Assembly (NCBI GenBank): GCA_003285105.1 | Contig: CP030158.1 | Span: 682,001-746,000, forward strand | Direction of reading: 5' to 3' | DNA length: 64,000 bases | Source: Roseithermus sacchariphilus | Lineage (GTDB): Bacteria; Bacteroidota; Rhodothermia; Rhodothermales; MEBIC09517 | In this document: in pieces, positions 1 to 10,197 of the stretch | How positions within the stretch are numbered: position 1 is the stretch's first letter | Layout of the letters: every line of letters begins with the position of its first letter | Made by a program: the position numbers and the translations under genes | The notes under the pieces: model-generated | Databases searched by the model: none | What the model was told of the DNA's origin: nothing | Seen by the model: the letters and a program-made list of their open reading frames with translations, nothing else

Positions 1-454
1 GCGCCCGGGCGGCCTCGACCAGCGTCTGCGCGGCCGCGGCGCTCACGTCGTGGAGCAGCGGCACGGCGGTGAGGTAGAGCATCCCGGCCTGCTCCAGCAC
101 GGCCCGGTCGTAGTCGTCGGCCTGGAGATACTGGTCGGCGGTGTCCGGCGTGCGGATCTGCACCCGGCGCGTGCCGTCCGCCGCTTCGAGGATCTGCACC
201 ACCCGCGTCGGGTGCAGCGGGTCGACCACCAGGTCGGCCGGCACGCCGGCCCGTACCAGCGCCTCGCGCACGAACCGCCCTTCGGCGTCCTCGCCCACCC
301 GGCTCCACAGCCGCACCGGCACCCCGTGACGATGCAACCCGACGGCCACGTTCGCCGGGGACCCGCCCGGGAAGCGTGCCCCGTCCGGGCCGAGCTCGTC
401 CACCACCGCCTCGCCCAGACACACGATCTGCGGGGATGTGGGTCGGTCCGGCAT
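1..454 (-). CDS. PfkB-family carbohydrate kinase (N-terminal part)
   Basis: This is the 5' part of a gene that runs off the left edge, leaving 151 codons. The start ATG at 454-452 opens MPDRPTSPQIVCLGEAVVDE. Residues 30-44 carry the PfkB signature GGSPANVAVGLHRHG, which in this family lines the sugar-binding site. The segments SRVGEDAEGRFV and TRVVQILEAADGTRRVQI are typical of fructokinase/ribokinase N-terminal lids. The expected role is ATP-dependent phosphorylation of a free sugar in the cytoplasm. The C-terminal GAGD catalytic motif lies outside the window, so the substrate cannot be named. It is divergent from the glycosyltransferase that starts at 569. Confidence 0.85.
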   Translation of the reverse strand, partial: MPDRPTSPQIVCLGEAVVDELGPDGARFPGGSPANVAVGLHRHGVPVRLWSRVGEDAEGRFVREALVRAGVPADLVVDPLHPTRVVQILEAADGTRRVQIRTPDTADQYLQADDYDRAVLEQAGMLYLTAVPLLHDVSAAAAQTLVEAARA

Positions 455-568
455 CGTTCGTCGAAGGCTGGTTCAAAAAAGCAGGCACATGGAAACATAC
501 GAAGCCGCGCGGTGTGCCGTCCAGCAGCGGCCCAGGGAGGGCCTTTCGCTGACCGATCGCGTGCCGGC

Positions 569-1672
569 ATGCCAACCGTCCTGCATTTCAAGACGAAGTA
601 CCTGAATCTCTCCGAGCTGTTCATCGACCGGCTGGTACGGCATCACGAGCGGTACACGCCCGTCGTCGGCACCGTCGAGCCCCGGCTCTACACCGAGGGG
701 CTGGCGGTACACGCGCCGGTGGGGGTGGGCCGGCTGGCGGCCGCGGTGGCCGTCCATCTGAACCGGACACCGCCGTTCCTCTACGACGTCGTACGCCGCC
801 ACCGGCCCGCCGTGATCCACGGGCACTTCGGGCTGGACAGCTACCGGCTGATCGGCCTGGCCCGGCGCACCCGGACGCCGCTGCTGGTCCACTTCTACGG
901 CTACGACGTCATTCGCCTGCCCCGCGAGGCCGGGTGGCGGCGGCGCTACCGCCGGCTGGCCCGGGCCGGGGCCGCCTTCGTCGCCGTGAGCGAGGCCATG
1001 CGGCAGGATCTGATCGCGCTGGGCTTCCCGGCGGATCGCATCGAGGTGATCCACCTGGGCCTGAACCCGGACGCCATTCGCTTCCAGCCACGCACTGCTG
1101 CCGGCCCGCGTCTGATGGCCATCGGCCGGCTCGTGGAGAAGAAGGGCTTCATCTACGCCATCGATGCGGTGCGTCTCCTCCGCGAGCAGGGCCTCCCCGT
1201 CCACCTGGACCTCTACGGCGACGGCCCGCTGCGCACGGCGCTGGCCGCCCGGATCGAGGCCGCCGGCCTCCACGACGCCGTCACGCTGCACGGCTCCTGC
1301 ACCAACGACCAGGTCATCGCCGCGCTGTACGAGCACGACGTGCTGCTCGTCCCCAGCGTGCTGGCCGCCGACGGCGACAAGGAGGGCCTGCCCCAGACGC
1401 TCGTCGAGGGGCTGGCCTCCGGCATCCCGGCCGTGGCCACGGCGCACGCCGGCATCCCCGAGCTGGTGCTCGACCGTGAGACGGGCCTGCTGGTGCCCGA
1501 GCGCGACCCGGCGGCCCTGGCCCGGGCCGTCCGGACCTACCTGGAGCACCCCGCCCTGGCCGCCGCCGTGAGCCGGGCCGGCCGCCGCGCCGTCGAAGCC
1601 CGGCACGACATCCGCACGATCGTCCGCCAGACGGAAGCGCTCTACGACCGCCTCGCCGGCACCGGACGATAG
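569..1672 (+). CDS. Glycosyltransferase family 4 (WcaL/AmsK-like)
   Basis: This is a GT-B retaining glycosyltransferase of 367 aa. The open frame extends much further upstream, but ATG 569 (MPTVLHFKTKYLN) is chosen because upstream sequence is antisense to the kinase. The N-terminal Rossmann half holds HGHFG (about 84-88). The C-terminal half has GRLVEKKG (about 186-193) and the donor-binding EX7E motif in EGLPQTLVEG (E272, E280). These are family hallmarks for nucleotide-sugar binding. The order resembles colanic-acid-type glycosyltransferases, suggesting cell-surface polysaccharide or lipid glycosylation. The exact sugar is unknown, and no other polysaccharide genes are visible nearby. Confidence 0.88.
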   Translation: MPTVLHFKTKYLNLSELFIDRLVRHHERYTPVVGTVEPRLYTEGLAVHAPVGVGRLAAAVAVHLNRTPPFLYDVVRRHRPAVIHGHFGLDSYRLIGLARRTRTPLLVHFYGYDVIRLPREAGWRRRYRRLARAGAAFVAVSEAMRQDLIALGFPADRIEVIHLGLNPDAIRFQPRTAAGPRLMAIGRLVEKKGFIYAIDAVRLLREQGLPVHLDLYGDGPLRTALAARIEAAGLHDAVTLHGSCTNDQVIAALYEHDVLLVPSVLAADGDKEGLPQTLVEGLASGIPAVATAHAGIPELVLDRETGLLVPERDPAALARAVRTYLEHPALAAAVSRAGRRAVEARHDIRTIVRQTEALYDRLAGTGR

Positions 1673-1688
1673 CCCGGACCGGGCCGGA

Positions 1689-3596
1689 TCAATGCACCAG
1701 CGACGCAGGCCGCAGGTGCTGCTTGTCGAAGCCGGGGCCGGCCCAGCTGACGGTCAGCGCTTCGCCGCCGTGATCCTCGAAGTACTCCAGGCGGAACGCA
1801 TGCCGGCCGGCGGCCAGCGCCACCTGCCCGTCGCGGCGGCGGGCGCTGTGCGAGCCGTCGTTGTCCACCACCGGCTCACCCCCGACGTAGAGCCGCGAAC
1901 CGTCGTCGCTGAGCACCTCGAAGGTGTAGATCCCGTCGGCCGGGGCCTCGACGTAGCCTTCGAAGACGAGGCCGTAGCCGTCCTCGGCCCGCTTGAGCGC
2001 TGCCAGGTCGAAGTGCTCGGTCGAGCCGGAGGCCACGGGCGTCAGCGCCTCGAAGTCGGGCAGGCGTTGCCAGCGGCCCTCGTAGTAGCGGTAGGCCAGC
2101 CCCGGCCGACCGGCAGGCGTCCGCACGGGGGGCCGCAGCGTCGCCCGGCGGAAGTCGACGGCCCGCACGCGGCTCACGGTCCCGTCCCGCGAGACGGCGA
2201 TGGCCTTGAGCGTCGCCGTCTCGGTCAGCCGGAGCGGGCCGGTGTAGCGGGGGGACTGCGGGGTCGGCGGCGTGCCGTCGAGCGTGTAGTGGATCGCCAT
2301 GTCCTCGAAGACGGCCCGGAGGCGCACCTCCGCCTCGTCCAGGAACAACCCACCGGACGGCTCCACCCGCGGCGCGGGCGGGACGATGACGCGGGCGCGC
2401 GCGGCGACGGGGTCGTGTACGGCGTCCTTGCGCAGCTCGAAGTAGTCGAACAGCCGCCCCTCCACGTCGATGGCCTGGAACTGGAGCGTCTGGTCGTGGA
2501 TGGCGAAGTAGGCGTAGTGGTGGACGCTCTTGACCTTGGCCGAGAACCAGGAGCGCGTCGGGGCGAACTGCTCCAGCCCACCGCCCCCGCCTCCGGCGTT
2601 GATGTAGATGACGCCGTTCTGCTGGTTCACCGCGCCCTCGTAGATCGGCCAGGTGCGCTCGTACATGTGGACGTGCCCGAACAGGCAGAAATCCACCCCG
2701 AACTGCTCGTAGAGCGGCACCAGGTCGCGCGCGTGCGTGCCGTAGGTCGTCGAGCCCGTCCAGCTGTTGCCGTGGTCGTTCTCCTCGGACGAATAGGGCG
2801 GGTGATGGTGGACGACGATCTTCCACGTCGCGTCCGACTTCGCCAGCTCCCACTCCAGCCAGTTCCATTGCTCCGAGCCCTCGCTGACGTCCCGGTTCGT
2901 GTCGATCATGAAAAACTGCGCGTTGCCGTAGCGGAAGGTGTAGTAGTACTCCGGCGGCGGGTTGTGGAAGTAGCGGTAATAGTTGTCGTGATCGTCCTCG
3001 TGGTTGCCCAGGATGGTGTAGAGCGGATAGCGGCTCATGAACACGTGGGCGGGCGGGAAGAAGTCGACCAGCCAGTCCTCCAGGTCGCCGCCACGGTCGA
3101 CGAGGTCGCCGGCATGGACGCCGAAGTTGGGACGCTCCAGGAAGCCCAGTTCCGCCAGCCGACCCCAGACGCGCGGGTTGTTCTGCGTGTCGCTGTAGAG
3201 CACGAAGGCGAAGGCGGTAGAGTCGTGCACGGCGGTGCGGAAGGTAGAGGGCTCGCTGGCCAGCTCCCGGCCGTCGGGCAGGACGGAGACGACGCGCCAG
3301 AAGTATTTCGTCTCGGGCTTCAGGCCGGTCAGCACCACCTCGTGCATCGTCCGCGTGCCGTCGATGGTGGCGGTCTGCGAGAGATTGGGGGCCTCGTCGC
3401 CGTAGCGGCTCTCGCCATACTCGACGCGGGTGGTAGCGGGCTCCTCCGTCTCCCAGAGGATCACCATGGACGTCTGAGTGCCGAACTGGAGATAGGGCGC
3501 CACCCGGAAGGCCGGGTCGGCGGTGGCGAAACCGAGATAGGCGAGGGCAAGGCCGGCCAGCGTCAGGCCGGACAGCACGACAGCGAGGCGTTTCAT
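1689..3596 (-). CDS. Secreted purple-acid-phosphatase-like metallophosphoesterase with PA14 domain
   Basis: This 635-aa exported protein begins with a signal peptide (MKRLAVVLSGLTLAGLALAY). A fibronectin-III-like purple acid phosphatase N-domain (about 32-120) follows, then a calcineurin-like phosphoesterase core (about 128-390). Metal-ligand motifs are visible in order: YSDTQNN, HAGDLVDRGG, LGNHEDDH, VVHHHPPYS and GHVHMYER. After the core come a chitobiase/hexosaminidase C-terminal-like module (about 415-480, HYTLDGTPPT) and a PA14-like module (about 500-630, FEVLSDDGSRLYVGGE) that may bind carbohydrate. It lacks a T9SS sorting domain, unlike the related enzyme at 21662-23722. It is last in a minus-strand run and 30 bp after the DUF6702 gene. 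The substrate is unknown; a phosphomonoester is inferred. Confidence 0.85.
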   Translation of the reverse strand: MKRLAVVLSGLTLAGLALAYLGFATADPAFRVAPYLQFGTQTSMVILWETEEPATTRVEYGESRYGDEAPNLSQTATIDGTRTMHEVVLTGLKPETKYFWRVVSVLPDGRELASEPSTFRTAVHDSTAFAFVLYSDTQNNPRVWGRLAELGFLERPNFGVHAGDLVDRGGDLEDWLVDFFPPAHVFMSRYPLYTILGNHEDDHDNYYRYFHNPPPEYYYTFRYGNAQFFMIDTNRDVSEGSEQWNWLEWELAKSDATWKIVVHHHPPYSSEENDHGNSWTGSTTYGTHARDLVPLYEQFGVDFCLFGHVHMYERTWPIYEGAVNQQNGVIYINAGGGGGGLEQFAPTRSWFSAKVKSVHHYAYFAIHDQTLQFQAIDVEGRLFDYFELRKDAVHDPVAARARVIVPPAPRVEPSGGLFLDEAEVRLRAVFEDMAIHYTLDGTPPTPQSPRYTGPLRLTETATLKAIAVSRDGTVSRVRAVDFRRATLRPPVRTPAGRPGLAYRYYEGRWQRLPDFEALTPVASGSTEHFDLAALKRAEDGYGLVFEGYVEAPADGIYTFEVLSDDGSRLYVGGEPVVDNDGSHSARRRDGQVALAAGRHAFRLEYFEDHGGEALTVSWAGPGFDKQHLRPASLVH

Positions 3597-3626
3597 GGGT
3601 GCGGGGGGACGGAGACGCCGGAGCGA

Positions 3627-4148
3627 TCAGGGCGTCAGGGTGAAGCGATCGGCGGTCGGGGTGAAGACGAAGACCCGTTCGGCGGCATCCGGCCGGCGGA
3701 GGACCACCCGGTTCTGCTGATCGGCGAACCGGTCGAACAGGAGGGTATTGCGCAGGTCGAGCACCGCCCCGGGCCGGTAGCCGTCGTAGGCGAGTTCGTA
3801 CCACCAGAGGCGGTGGTGGCCGAAGGTGTCTTCGCCGCTGGCGACGATGCGCACGGCGAGCGGGAGGCCGTCCTGCCGCAGCACGAAGCGCGGGGCCAGG
3901 TAGGCGGCGAAGCGGCCGTCGACCTCGGCGCTGACGGCCAGCCGCAGCGTGGGGTCGGCGTGGGCGTGCCGGAGCGCGTCCTCCAGGTCGTGCGCGAAGA
4001 AGCGGATGCGCCCGCGCAACCCGTCCGCCCCCGCCACCAGCACCGCCTCGCTGACGTGCTCCCGATGCCCCCACGACGCCGGCGGCATCAGGCCGGGCAG
4101 CATCGGGCCGAGCAGCAACAGAACCAGCAGGAGAGCACGACGCGGCAT
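3627..4148 (-). CDS. DUF6702-type small exported protein
   Basis: This is a 173-aa protein with a strongly hydrophobic N-terminus (MPRRALLLVLLLLGPMLPG) that serves as a signal peptide. Mature sequence includes HREHVSEAVLVAGADGLRGR and RFFAHDLEDALRHAHADPT. The 'H+xxVS...DDLE' pattern is typical of the Bacteroidota DUF6702 family, whose function is unknown. A later segment (WWYELAYDGYRPGAVLDLRN) resembles the family's C-terminal strand pattern. It lies between the PpiC-like lipoprotein and the secreted phosphatase. A heptamer repeat array starts 10 bp upstream of its ATG. The family call is from pattern recall, so moderate confidence. Confidence 0.7.
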   Translation of the reverse strand: MPRRALLLVLLLLGPMLPGLMPPASWGHREHVSEAVLVAGADGLRGRIRFFAHDLEDALRHAHADPTLRLAVSAEVDGRFAAYLAPRFVLRQDGLPLAVRIVASGEDTFGHHRLWWYELAYDGYRPGAVLDLRNTLLFDRFADQQNRVVLRRPDAAERVFVFTPTADRFTLTP

Positions 4149-4157
4149 GTTCGGTGG

Positions 4158-4206
4158 GCAATTAGCGACTGGCGACTGGCGAGCAGCAAGTAGCGACCGG
4201 CGGACG
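4158..4206. repeat. Heptamer repeat array, 7 units
   Basis: Seven consecutive 7-bp units, every one beginning GC: GCAATTA, GCGACTG, GCGACTG, GCGAGCA, GCAAGTA, GCGACCG, GCGGACG. It lies just upstream of the DUF6702 start codon. The unit GCGAGCA also occurs in the array at 58836-58982, so this is a member of the same intergenic family. Confidence 0.7.
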
Positions 4207-4226
4207 CCCTGGCCTCATCCGGCCAT

Positions 4227-4242
4227 CGAAGGTCGACCTTCG
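4227..4242. repeat. 16-bp perfect palindrome CGAAGGTCGACCTTCG
   Basis: This self-complementary 16-mer lies between the stop of the PpiC-like gene and the DUF6702 gene. It is built from the same GAAGGTC/TCGACCT heptamers seen upstream of the PpiC-like gene at 5813-5877. It is followed by eight Cs. It could fold as a short hairpin at the transcript end, but there is no T-run. Confidence 0.55.
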
Positions 4243-4251
4243 CCCCCCCCT

Positions 4252-5775
4252 TCACCGCCACAGCGGGTCGACGATGGGGAAGGGCTGCTTGTTGGCGTTG
4301 TTCTTGAACAGGTGCACGGTCATCGCCGGGTTCTTCGCCGACTCGGGGATGGAGAGCGTGTCGAGCACGGCCTCGTAGATCTCCACGTCGAGGCCGGCCA
4401 GGAGGCTGTCGGCGAGGCGAGCGAGGCGTTCCTGGACGAAGCGCGTGCGGATGCGGGCGAGGTCCTCGGCGTCGAGGTGTTCGAAGGGGCGGAAGGCGGT
4501 ATCCAGCGCGGCTTCCTTCGCGTGGTAGTAGGCCGCCAGGCGGGCCGTGTCGAGCGGCTCGTTCAGCCACGACGTACGCAGTTCCTGGAAGAGCCACTTC
4601 TCGCGCCACTGCGCCATCGTGCGCCGGAAGGCCGGATCGTCGTCCAGGGCCTCGTCCTCGGCCATCTGGAGGAAGACGTGGTCGCGCACGACGAGCGCCA
4701 CGACGTCGGCCAGGCGGGCCTTGAAGGCTCGTTCGTCCCGGGGGCGCAGCAGGTAGCGTCCCGGCGTAAAGTGAGCGAGGAAGTCGCGGATGGTCCAGGT
4801 CTGGTCGTCGAAGGAGACGAGGGGGAGGGCGTAGCGATCGCGGAGGAGGCGGGTGTAGGGGGTATCGAGCCGCTGCGTCTCGATGTAGTGGAGGAGGTTG
4901 CGCGTGGGCGGCGCGTCGCGGTACCAGGCCCAGAGCGCGGCGTGGAGCACCTCGAAGCCCTCACGCCGGGTCGTCACGTTGCGCGGGGCCATGGTCGCCG
5001 CAACGAAAGCCCTACCCTGCTCCATCGCCTTGCGGTTGTAGAGGATCTTGCGGTAGGTGGGCGCCTGCTCCACGTAGTCCGGCTCCCCGACCGGCCGGCG
5101 GCGGATGTCGGTCACCTCGAAAACGTACCACAGATCATCGAGCCGCACCGGCTCCGAGGGCGTGCCGATCTCCAGGTCCTGCAGCACCGCCAGCACGGCG
5201 GGGTCGATGTCTTCGGCGCGGACGTAGTCGGAGGTCAGTTCCTCGGCCAGCCAGTTGAGTTCGGCGAAGCGCTCCTGCCGCTCGGCCAGCGCGGCCTCGT
5301 AGCCCTGTGCCAGGATCTGCTCGCGCAGCCGCCATGCATCGGCCTCGTGGAGGGCCGGCAGGAAGCGGAACCGAAAACGGACGGCGTTTTTGTGGATCTC
5401 CGCACGGATCTCCTCCTCGGAGACCTCGATCCGGTCGAGCACGTGCGTCTCGAAGACCCGCTCGATCAGCAACTCTTCCCGGAGCGTGTGCAGGGCGTGG
5501 ACGACGGCGGCACTCGTATCGAGCCCGCGCCGCTCGGCCTCACGGGCCAGCGCCGCCTCGCGCAGCATCAGCGTCAGGTAGGTGCGCCGCGGCGCCGGCC
5601 CACGCCGCAGGTGCCCGTGCCCGAAGGCGTAGTTCAGCACGAACTCCTCCGCCGTGATCACCCGGTCGCCCACACGCGCCACGGCGGGCGGCTCCGGCTC
5701 GCTCGGCCGGCAGCCGGCCAGCGCAAGCACGGCGCACAGCACGATCGGAGCGAAGGAAAAAGAGAACGCGCGCAT
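4252..5775 (-). CDS. PpiC/SurA-like periplasmic lipoprotein
   Basis: The product is 507 aa. ATG 5775 was chosen over a longer frame because it gives a clean lipoprotein signal peptide with lipobox LALAGC (Cys22). Sequence after the anchor (RVGDRVITAEEFVLNYAFG and the long helices to about residue 120) matches the N-terminal chaperone region of SurA/PpiC-type prolyl isomerases. The middle (LDDLWYVFEVTDIRRRPVGE) resembles the end of a parvulin domain, though key catalytic positions are not clear. The C-terminal half is a helical region with no motif I recognise. The likely role is folding or escort of exported proteins. It lies downstream of a T9SS surface protein, which fits. Confidence 0.72.
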   Translation of the reverse strand: MRAFSFSFAPIVLCAVLALAGCRPSEPEPPAVARVGDRVITAEEFVLNYAFGHGHLRRGPAPRRTYLTLMLREAALAREAERRGLDTSAAVVHALHTLREELLIERVFETHVLDRIEVSEEEIRAEIHKNAVRFRFRFLPALHEADAWRLREQILAQGYEAALAERQERFAELNWLAEELTSDYVRAEDIDPAVLAVLQDLEIGTPSEPVRLDDLWYVFEVTDIRRRPVGEPDYVEQAPTYRKILYNRKAMEQGRAFVAATMAPRNVTTRREGFEVLHAALWAWYRDAPPTRNLLHYIETQRLDTPYTRLLRDRYALPLVSFDDQTWTIRDFLAHFTPGRYLLRPRDERAFKARLADVVALVVRDHVFLQMAEDEALDDDPAFRRTMAQWREKWLFQELRTSWLNEPLDTARLAAYYHAKEAALDTAFRPFEHLDAEDLARIRTRFVQERLARLADSLLAGLDVEIYEAVLDTLSIPESAKNPAMTVHLFKNNANKQPFPIVDPLWR

Positions 5776-5812
5776 AGGAGTGTGCAGAGGGCGTACGGAG
5801 GGCAGAGCGCCG

Positions 5813-5877
5813 AAAGGAGAGGTCGAAGGTCGGACGGGAAACGCGGTCCCCGAACCGACCTTCGACCTTCGTCCTTT
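5813..5877. repeat. Inverted repeat built of heptamers
   Basis: AGGTCGAAGGTCGG at 5820-5833 is perfectly complementary to CCGACCTTCGACCT at 5855-5868. AAAGG (5813-5817) and CCTTT (5873-5877) extend the stem imperfectly. It lies in the 129-bp gap between the stop of the large T9SS protein and the start of the PpiC-like gene, so it may act as an intercistronic hairpin. No T-run follows. Arms read as 7-bp units (TCGACCT family). Confidence 0.6.
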
Positions 5878-5904
5878 CCGGCAATCTCCCATCAACGCAT
5901 CGGC

Positions 5905-8900
5905 TTACTTGACGAGCAACATCTTCTTCGTCTGCACGAAATGCCCGGCTTCGATGCGGTAGAAGTAGACGCCCGAGGCCAGGTCGCGGGCATCGAAGGG
6001 CACGTGATACGAGCCGGCCGCCTGGTCCCGGTCGACGAGCGTAGCGACGCGCTGGCCGAGCAGGTTGTAGACGGCCAGCTTCACCCGGGCCGCCTGCGGC
6101 AGCGCGTAGGTGATGGTCGTGGTCGGGTTGAACGGGTTCGGGTAGTTGTCCCCCAGGGCGAACTCCTGCGGCACCTCGTCGGGGCCCTCGGTGTCCGTGC
6201 CGCGGATGAGCGTGAGCGAAAACTTGTATTCCCCGCGGGCCGGGTCGCGCCAGCGGCTCTCGTCCTGGTTCCGCGGCTCGGAAGCGGCGTCCTGGCCGAT
6301 GACGAGGAAGTAGTACGTGCCGGCTTCCTCGACCTCCCACTCGATCTTCGAGTGCCAGTCGAAGCCGCCGTCGTCGTTCTCGTCGAGGAGCTGACGGCTC
6401 GGGCCGTAGAGGTACATGTACATGTCCATGTCCCGCGGCCACAGCTCCCCGTCGAAGGGATGCGTCTCGCCGATGATGACGTCGCCGGGCTGGGCCGTGA
6501 TGCGGTAGTAATCCCGGTCGTCATGGTAGCCGGGGACCGAGGGATCGTAGAGCATGTAGTCGTACAGCACGCCGTCGCCCGGATGGTCGCCGCGCGCGTC
6601 GGCCTCGTCGAACGAGTCGTTGGGCTCGAAGGCCGTGCGGATCTCGTCGATGGCGTTGCGCTTCATGAGCACCTGGTACGTGCCGTCTCCCAGTTCGGCC
6701 GGGGCGTTGAGCGTCAGGTAGTAGGTCGTCGCCTCGTCGACGAGCAGGTTCAGCTTGATGTTGCCGCCCGTGTTGCGGGTGCGCCATCCGCCCGACTCGC
6801 TGTCGGTGACGTTGGTGCCGGCGGCATCGGTGAGCCGGGCACCGTTGTCGAACGGGCTACCGCTCATGCCCTCGTTGGTGAAGGTGCGGACGTGGTAGAT
6901 GTACCCCGGCTCCAGGTCGATCCGGTAGACGTCCACGTCGGCCGCATCGGTAAACGAGGCCTGGAGTATCCCCGCGGGGGCCAGCGGCGTCGCGTCGGCG
7001 ATGGCGTTGTTCGGCTCCACCTCGCCGAAGGCATAGGTGATGCGGAACTTGTACTCGGCGGTGGTCGGGTCGCGGTCGGTGCCGCTGCCGAAGTCCTGCG
7101 AGCGGATGGCGCAGAAGTAGGCGCCCGGCGTCGTCACCGTGTACTCGATCTTCGAGTGCCAGTCGTCGAACGGCGAGCCATCCTCCAGCATCACGGTGTT
7201 GTCGTCGTTGGTGGCCAGTTCATTGCCTTCGCTGTCGTAGAGCAGCATGTACATGTCGGTGTCCCGCCCCCAGAAGGCCCCGTCGTATGGGATCGTCTCA
7301 CAGACGAGCGTCCCGCCCGCCTCCGGCACATCGACGCGGTAGTAGTCGATGTCGTCGGCGAAGTCCGGGTTGGCCGCATTGAAGAGCATGGCTTCGTGGA
7401 CGACGCCGTTGGGCGTGATCGCCGGCGCGTCGCCCGTCGTGTCGTTGGGCTCGAAGGCATCTTTGAGCATCGTGTAGTCGTTGCTCTTGATGTGGATCTC
7501 ATAGTCGCCCGGCGCGGTACCGGCCACACTCACGAGATAGGCTCCGTCCTGCTCGGCGATGATCTGGAGCTTGAAGTTGCCGCTGCCGTAGCGGCCGTGC
7601 CAGTCGGACCCGTCGTGGAGCGACGTGCCCGGATCGGCGGCGTCGAACAGGTCCACCGTCATCGTGCTGCCGGTGTTGTTGGCCGAGCGGATGTGGTAGA
7701 TCCGGCCGGCTTCGACGGGCACGCGGTAGTAGTCCACGTCGGAGGCCGAAGTCGAGGCGGCGATGAAGCCTTCGAGCAGCACGGTGGCGGTGGCCGGGGT
7801 GTCGTTGGGCTCGACCTCCCGGACGGGGTCGCCCACGTTGAGCGAGTAGAGGCCGACGTGGTTGTTGCCCAGGTCATCCGTGGCCGAGGTGGCCGCCCGG
7901 ATCTGGATGATGTAGACCCCGTCGCTGGCCAGCGTGTAGTTGAGCCGCGAGAAGGCATCGCCGGCAGGCGTGCCGGTGGCGAGCACGTTCAGGCCGGCGT
8001 CGAGCAGCCGCACCTCGGCGGGAAAGTCCACGTTCGCCAGGTCGAAGGCGGCGGACTGGAGCTTCAGCGTCACCTGTTGCCCGGCCACGCCGTTGAACAG
8101 ATAGTGGTCCACGTCCCCCGCGGGGAAGATCATCCCGTTCTGCCGGGGCGACCCGACGCCGACGGGGATCTTGTCCCGCTGGAGGGCATCGGCCGGCGTG
8201 TCGTCGGGCTCGTTCTTGATGCGGTTCGGGTAGATCTCCGCGTCGAAGACGGCGAGCTGGTAGGCGCCGGCACCGGGGGCGGTCAGCTTGATCAGGTAGG
8301 CGCCGGAGGCCTCGGGGATGAAGCCGCCGACGCGGAAGTTGCCGTTGCCCAGCGCCCCGGCCACGTTCTGCCCGGCGAGCAGGTTGCCCGAAAGCGACGT
8401 GGTGCCGTCGCCGTTGTCCGTCTCGTGGTACAGTTCGATGCCGATGTCCCCGCCGGTGACCGTCGAGGCGAGCGAGAGGATGCTGTACATCCGCTGCTCG
8501 TGCATGAAGAGCCGGAACATATCCACCTCCCCGGCCCCGGTGAACGAGCCGGAGATGGTCGTATCCGAGCGAGCGGTGATCGGCATGGCCGTCTCCGGCG
8601 TATCGTTGGGCTCGGCGTTGGCCTCGATCAGGTCGTTCGTGTACTCGGTCACATAGATGTCGTACATGAACCGGCCGGGATCGCGGTTATCGACGTTGCG
8701 TCGGCAATCCGGGTAGGTATCGTCGGGGTCGTCGGTACAGGTCCGCGTCGAGGAGGCCCAGCCGGAGACCCACAGCCACAGCGGCGAATCGGTGGTGATG
8801 CCCTCGGCGGCGAGCGCCTCCGGGGTCAGGACGATGCGCGAGTGGATGTTGTTGGGGCCGTCCATGCTCTCGCGCGCGCCGTCGTCGTCCTCGGCCAGGA

Positions 8901-10005
8901 TGGCGGTATAGTCGCCGTCGTAGATGCGGATGCGCGGATCCTCCAGGCGCGATCCACCCGGCCCGATGCGGCCGTCGGGCTCGCGGTACCACCCGAAGAA
9001 CGGCATCGTCTCGACGACGAGCGTGTGGCCGGCCTTGTAGTTGAGCAGGAAGTGGTCGACGTCCTCATCGCCCTCGGCCAGGAGCTGCGGATAGGCGCTG
9101 TTGCTCTGCGAGGGCACCTCGGGCGTGACGACCTTGACGGTGTCCGGGTTGTAGGCCATGAACGAGCGCACCACGGCGTCGCTCGGCAGTTGCGAGACGA
9201 GGCCGTTGGTGAGCACCTCCACGTTGGTCTGGTTGGGTTCGAAGCGGTCCACCCAGTCGGACAGCGCCACGGAGTAGGCGGTGAGGTAGTAGGTCCCTTC
9301 GGCGCTGTTCGAGCCGTCGAGTTTGTCGCCGTTGAAAACCCACAGGTAGAAGGTGCCGGTGAGCTGGCGGTTGGTGGCGGGGTCGACGGGCGAGGTCCAG
9401 CCGGTCAGGCGGAAGTCGCCCGAGCCGTTGCGGCCGTCGGTATCGCGGCCCAGGATGTCGCCCCGGATCTGGTCGTTGCCGGTGATGCCGAGGAAGTCCT
9501 CCACGTAGGTCGTATCCAGGTCGCTCTCATGGAAGAGGCGCATGTTGACGTCGAGCCCGTCCGAACCGTCGGCGAGGAAGGAGTGGGTCGAGGCGAAGTA
9601 GTACATGCGCGTCGTGTCTACGGTGAAGGCGTAGACGTCGACGTCGCCCGCGGCCAGGGCCCCGCTGATGAGCTTGCCTTTCATGCCGGGGCGCCAGCCC
9701 TCCATCGCCAGGACGTCGTCGATGGCGTCGGCGGTGTCGAAGAAGTCGTTGGGTTCGGCCTCGGCCCGGCCGACGTAGTGCGCGTCGGCGGCGGTGAGGG
9801 AGTGCCGCAGGTCGGTGGCCGTGGGGGGCCGGGCGGTCAGGTACTCCGGCTGCACGCGCTGGAGCAGCGCCGGGCGGTCGCCATACTTGTCGAGCACCTC
9901 GGCCAGGTTGGGCTTACGAGGCGGCACGGGGCGATCCTGGGCCCGGACGGGCACCCCGGCGGCGGCCAGCAGAAGGAGGCAGAGCAGGCTGGTAGCGGTT
10001 CTCAT
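5905..10005 (-). CDS. T9SS-exported surface protein made of eight PPC-like repeats
   Basis: This is a 1366-aa secreted protein. ATG 10005 gives signal peptide [20 protein letters not shown]; longer alternatives add no signal. The body is a chain of pre-peptidase C-terminal (PPC) type beta-sandwich repeats. Eight 'EPN/EPDD' entry motifs are visible ([80 protein letters not shown]), each followed by DVDYYRV-like strands. No protease or other catalytic domain is visible. The C-terminus is a classic T9SS type A sorting domain ([13 protein letters not shown] to [10 protein letters not shown]). It therefore crosses the outer membrane and is probably cell-surface attached. Its function may be structural or adhesive (inference). 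Confidence 0.88.
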   Translation of the reverse strand: MRTATSLLCLLLLAAAGVPVRAQDRPVPPRKPNLAEVLDKYGDRPALLQRVQPEYLTARPPTATDLRHSLTAADAHYVGRAEAEPNDFFDTADAIDDVLAMEGWRPGMKGKLISGALAAGDVDVYAFTVDTTRMYYFASTHSFLADGSDGLDVNMRLFHESDLDTTYVEDFLGITGNDQIRGDILGRDTDGRNGSGDFRLTGWTSPVDPATNRQLTGTFYLWVFNGDKLDGSNSAEGTYYLTAYSVALSDWVDRFEPNQTNVEVLTNGLVSQLPSDAVVRSFMAYNPDTVKVVTPEVPSQSNSAYPQLLAEGDEDVDHFLLNYKAGHTLVVETMPFFGWYREPDGRIGPGGSRLEDPRIRIYDGDYTAILAEDDDGARESMDGPNNIHSRIVLTPEALAAEGITTDSPLWLWVSGWASSTRTCTDDPDDTYPDCRRNVDNRDPGRFMYDIYVTEYTNDLIEANAEPNDTPETAMPITARSDTTISGSFTGAGEVDMFRLFMHEQRMYSILSLASTVTGGDIGIELYHETDNGDGTTSLSGNLLAGQNVAGALGNGNFRVGGFIPEASGAYLIKLTAPGAGAYQLAVFDAEIYPNRIKNEPDDTPADALQRDKIPVGVGSPRQNGMIFPAGDVDHYLFNGVAGQQVTLKLQSAAFDLANVDFPAEVRLLDAGLNVLATGTPAGDAFSRLNYTLASDGVYIIQIRAATSATDDLGNNHVGLYSLNVGDPVREVEPNDTPATATVLLEGFIAASTSASDVDYYRVPVEAGRIYHIRSANNTGSTMTVDLFDAADPGTSLHDGSDWHGRYGSGNFKLQIIAEQDGAYLVSVAGTAPGDYEIHIKSNDYTMLKDAFEPNDTTGDAPAITPNGVVHEAMLFNAANPDFADDIDYYRVDVPEAGGTLVCETIPYDGAFWGRDTDMYMLLYDSEGNELATNDDNTVMLEDGSPFDDWHSKIEYTVTTPGAYFCAIRSQDFGSGTDRDPTTAEYKFRITYAFGEVEPNNAIADATPLAPAGILQASFTDAADVDVYRIDLEPGYIYHVRTFTNEGMSGSPFDNGARLTDAAGTNVTDSESGGWRTRNTGGNIKLNLLVDEATTYYLTLNAPAELGDGTYQVLMKRNAIDEIRTAFEPNDSFDEADARGDHPGDGVLYDYMLYDPSVPGYHDDRDYYRITAQPGDVIIGETHPFDGELWPRDMDMYMYLYGPSRQLLDENDDGGFDWHSKIEWEVEEAGTYYFLVIGQDAASEPRNQDESRWRDPARGEYKFSLTLIRGTDTEGPDEVPQEFALGDNYPNPFNPTTTITYALPQAARVKLAVYNLLGQRVATLVDRDQAAGSYHVPFDARDLASGVYFYRIEAGHFVQTKKMLLVK

Positions 10006-10197
10006 GGTACCGGGAGAGGATGATGGAGGAGGATGAGAGAGGGCGGGCATCGTGCAGATCACCGCTCCCGGATGCCACCCCGGAGCCCTGCACGGGGGAT
10101 GAGCGATCCCGGCAGGCGAACGGCCGTCCGCCGGGCGTCACACATCACGGTCGAGGCCGCCGGCCCGGAGGACGGCAGCGAAACGGTTCATGGACGG

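Noticed and set aside
3949-10023. Very long open frame (about 2000 codons) on the plus strand opposite the secretion genes
   Set aside because: It is the antisense of GC-rich minus-strand genes; its sequence lacks domain patterns while the minus-strand frames have clear ones.
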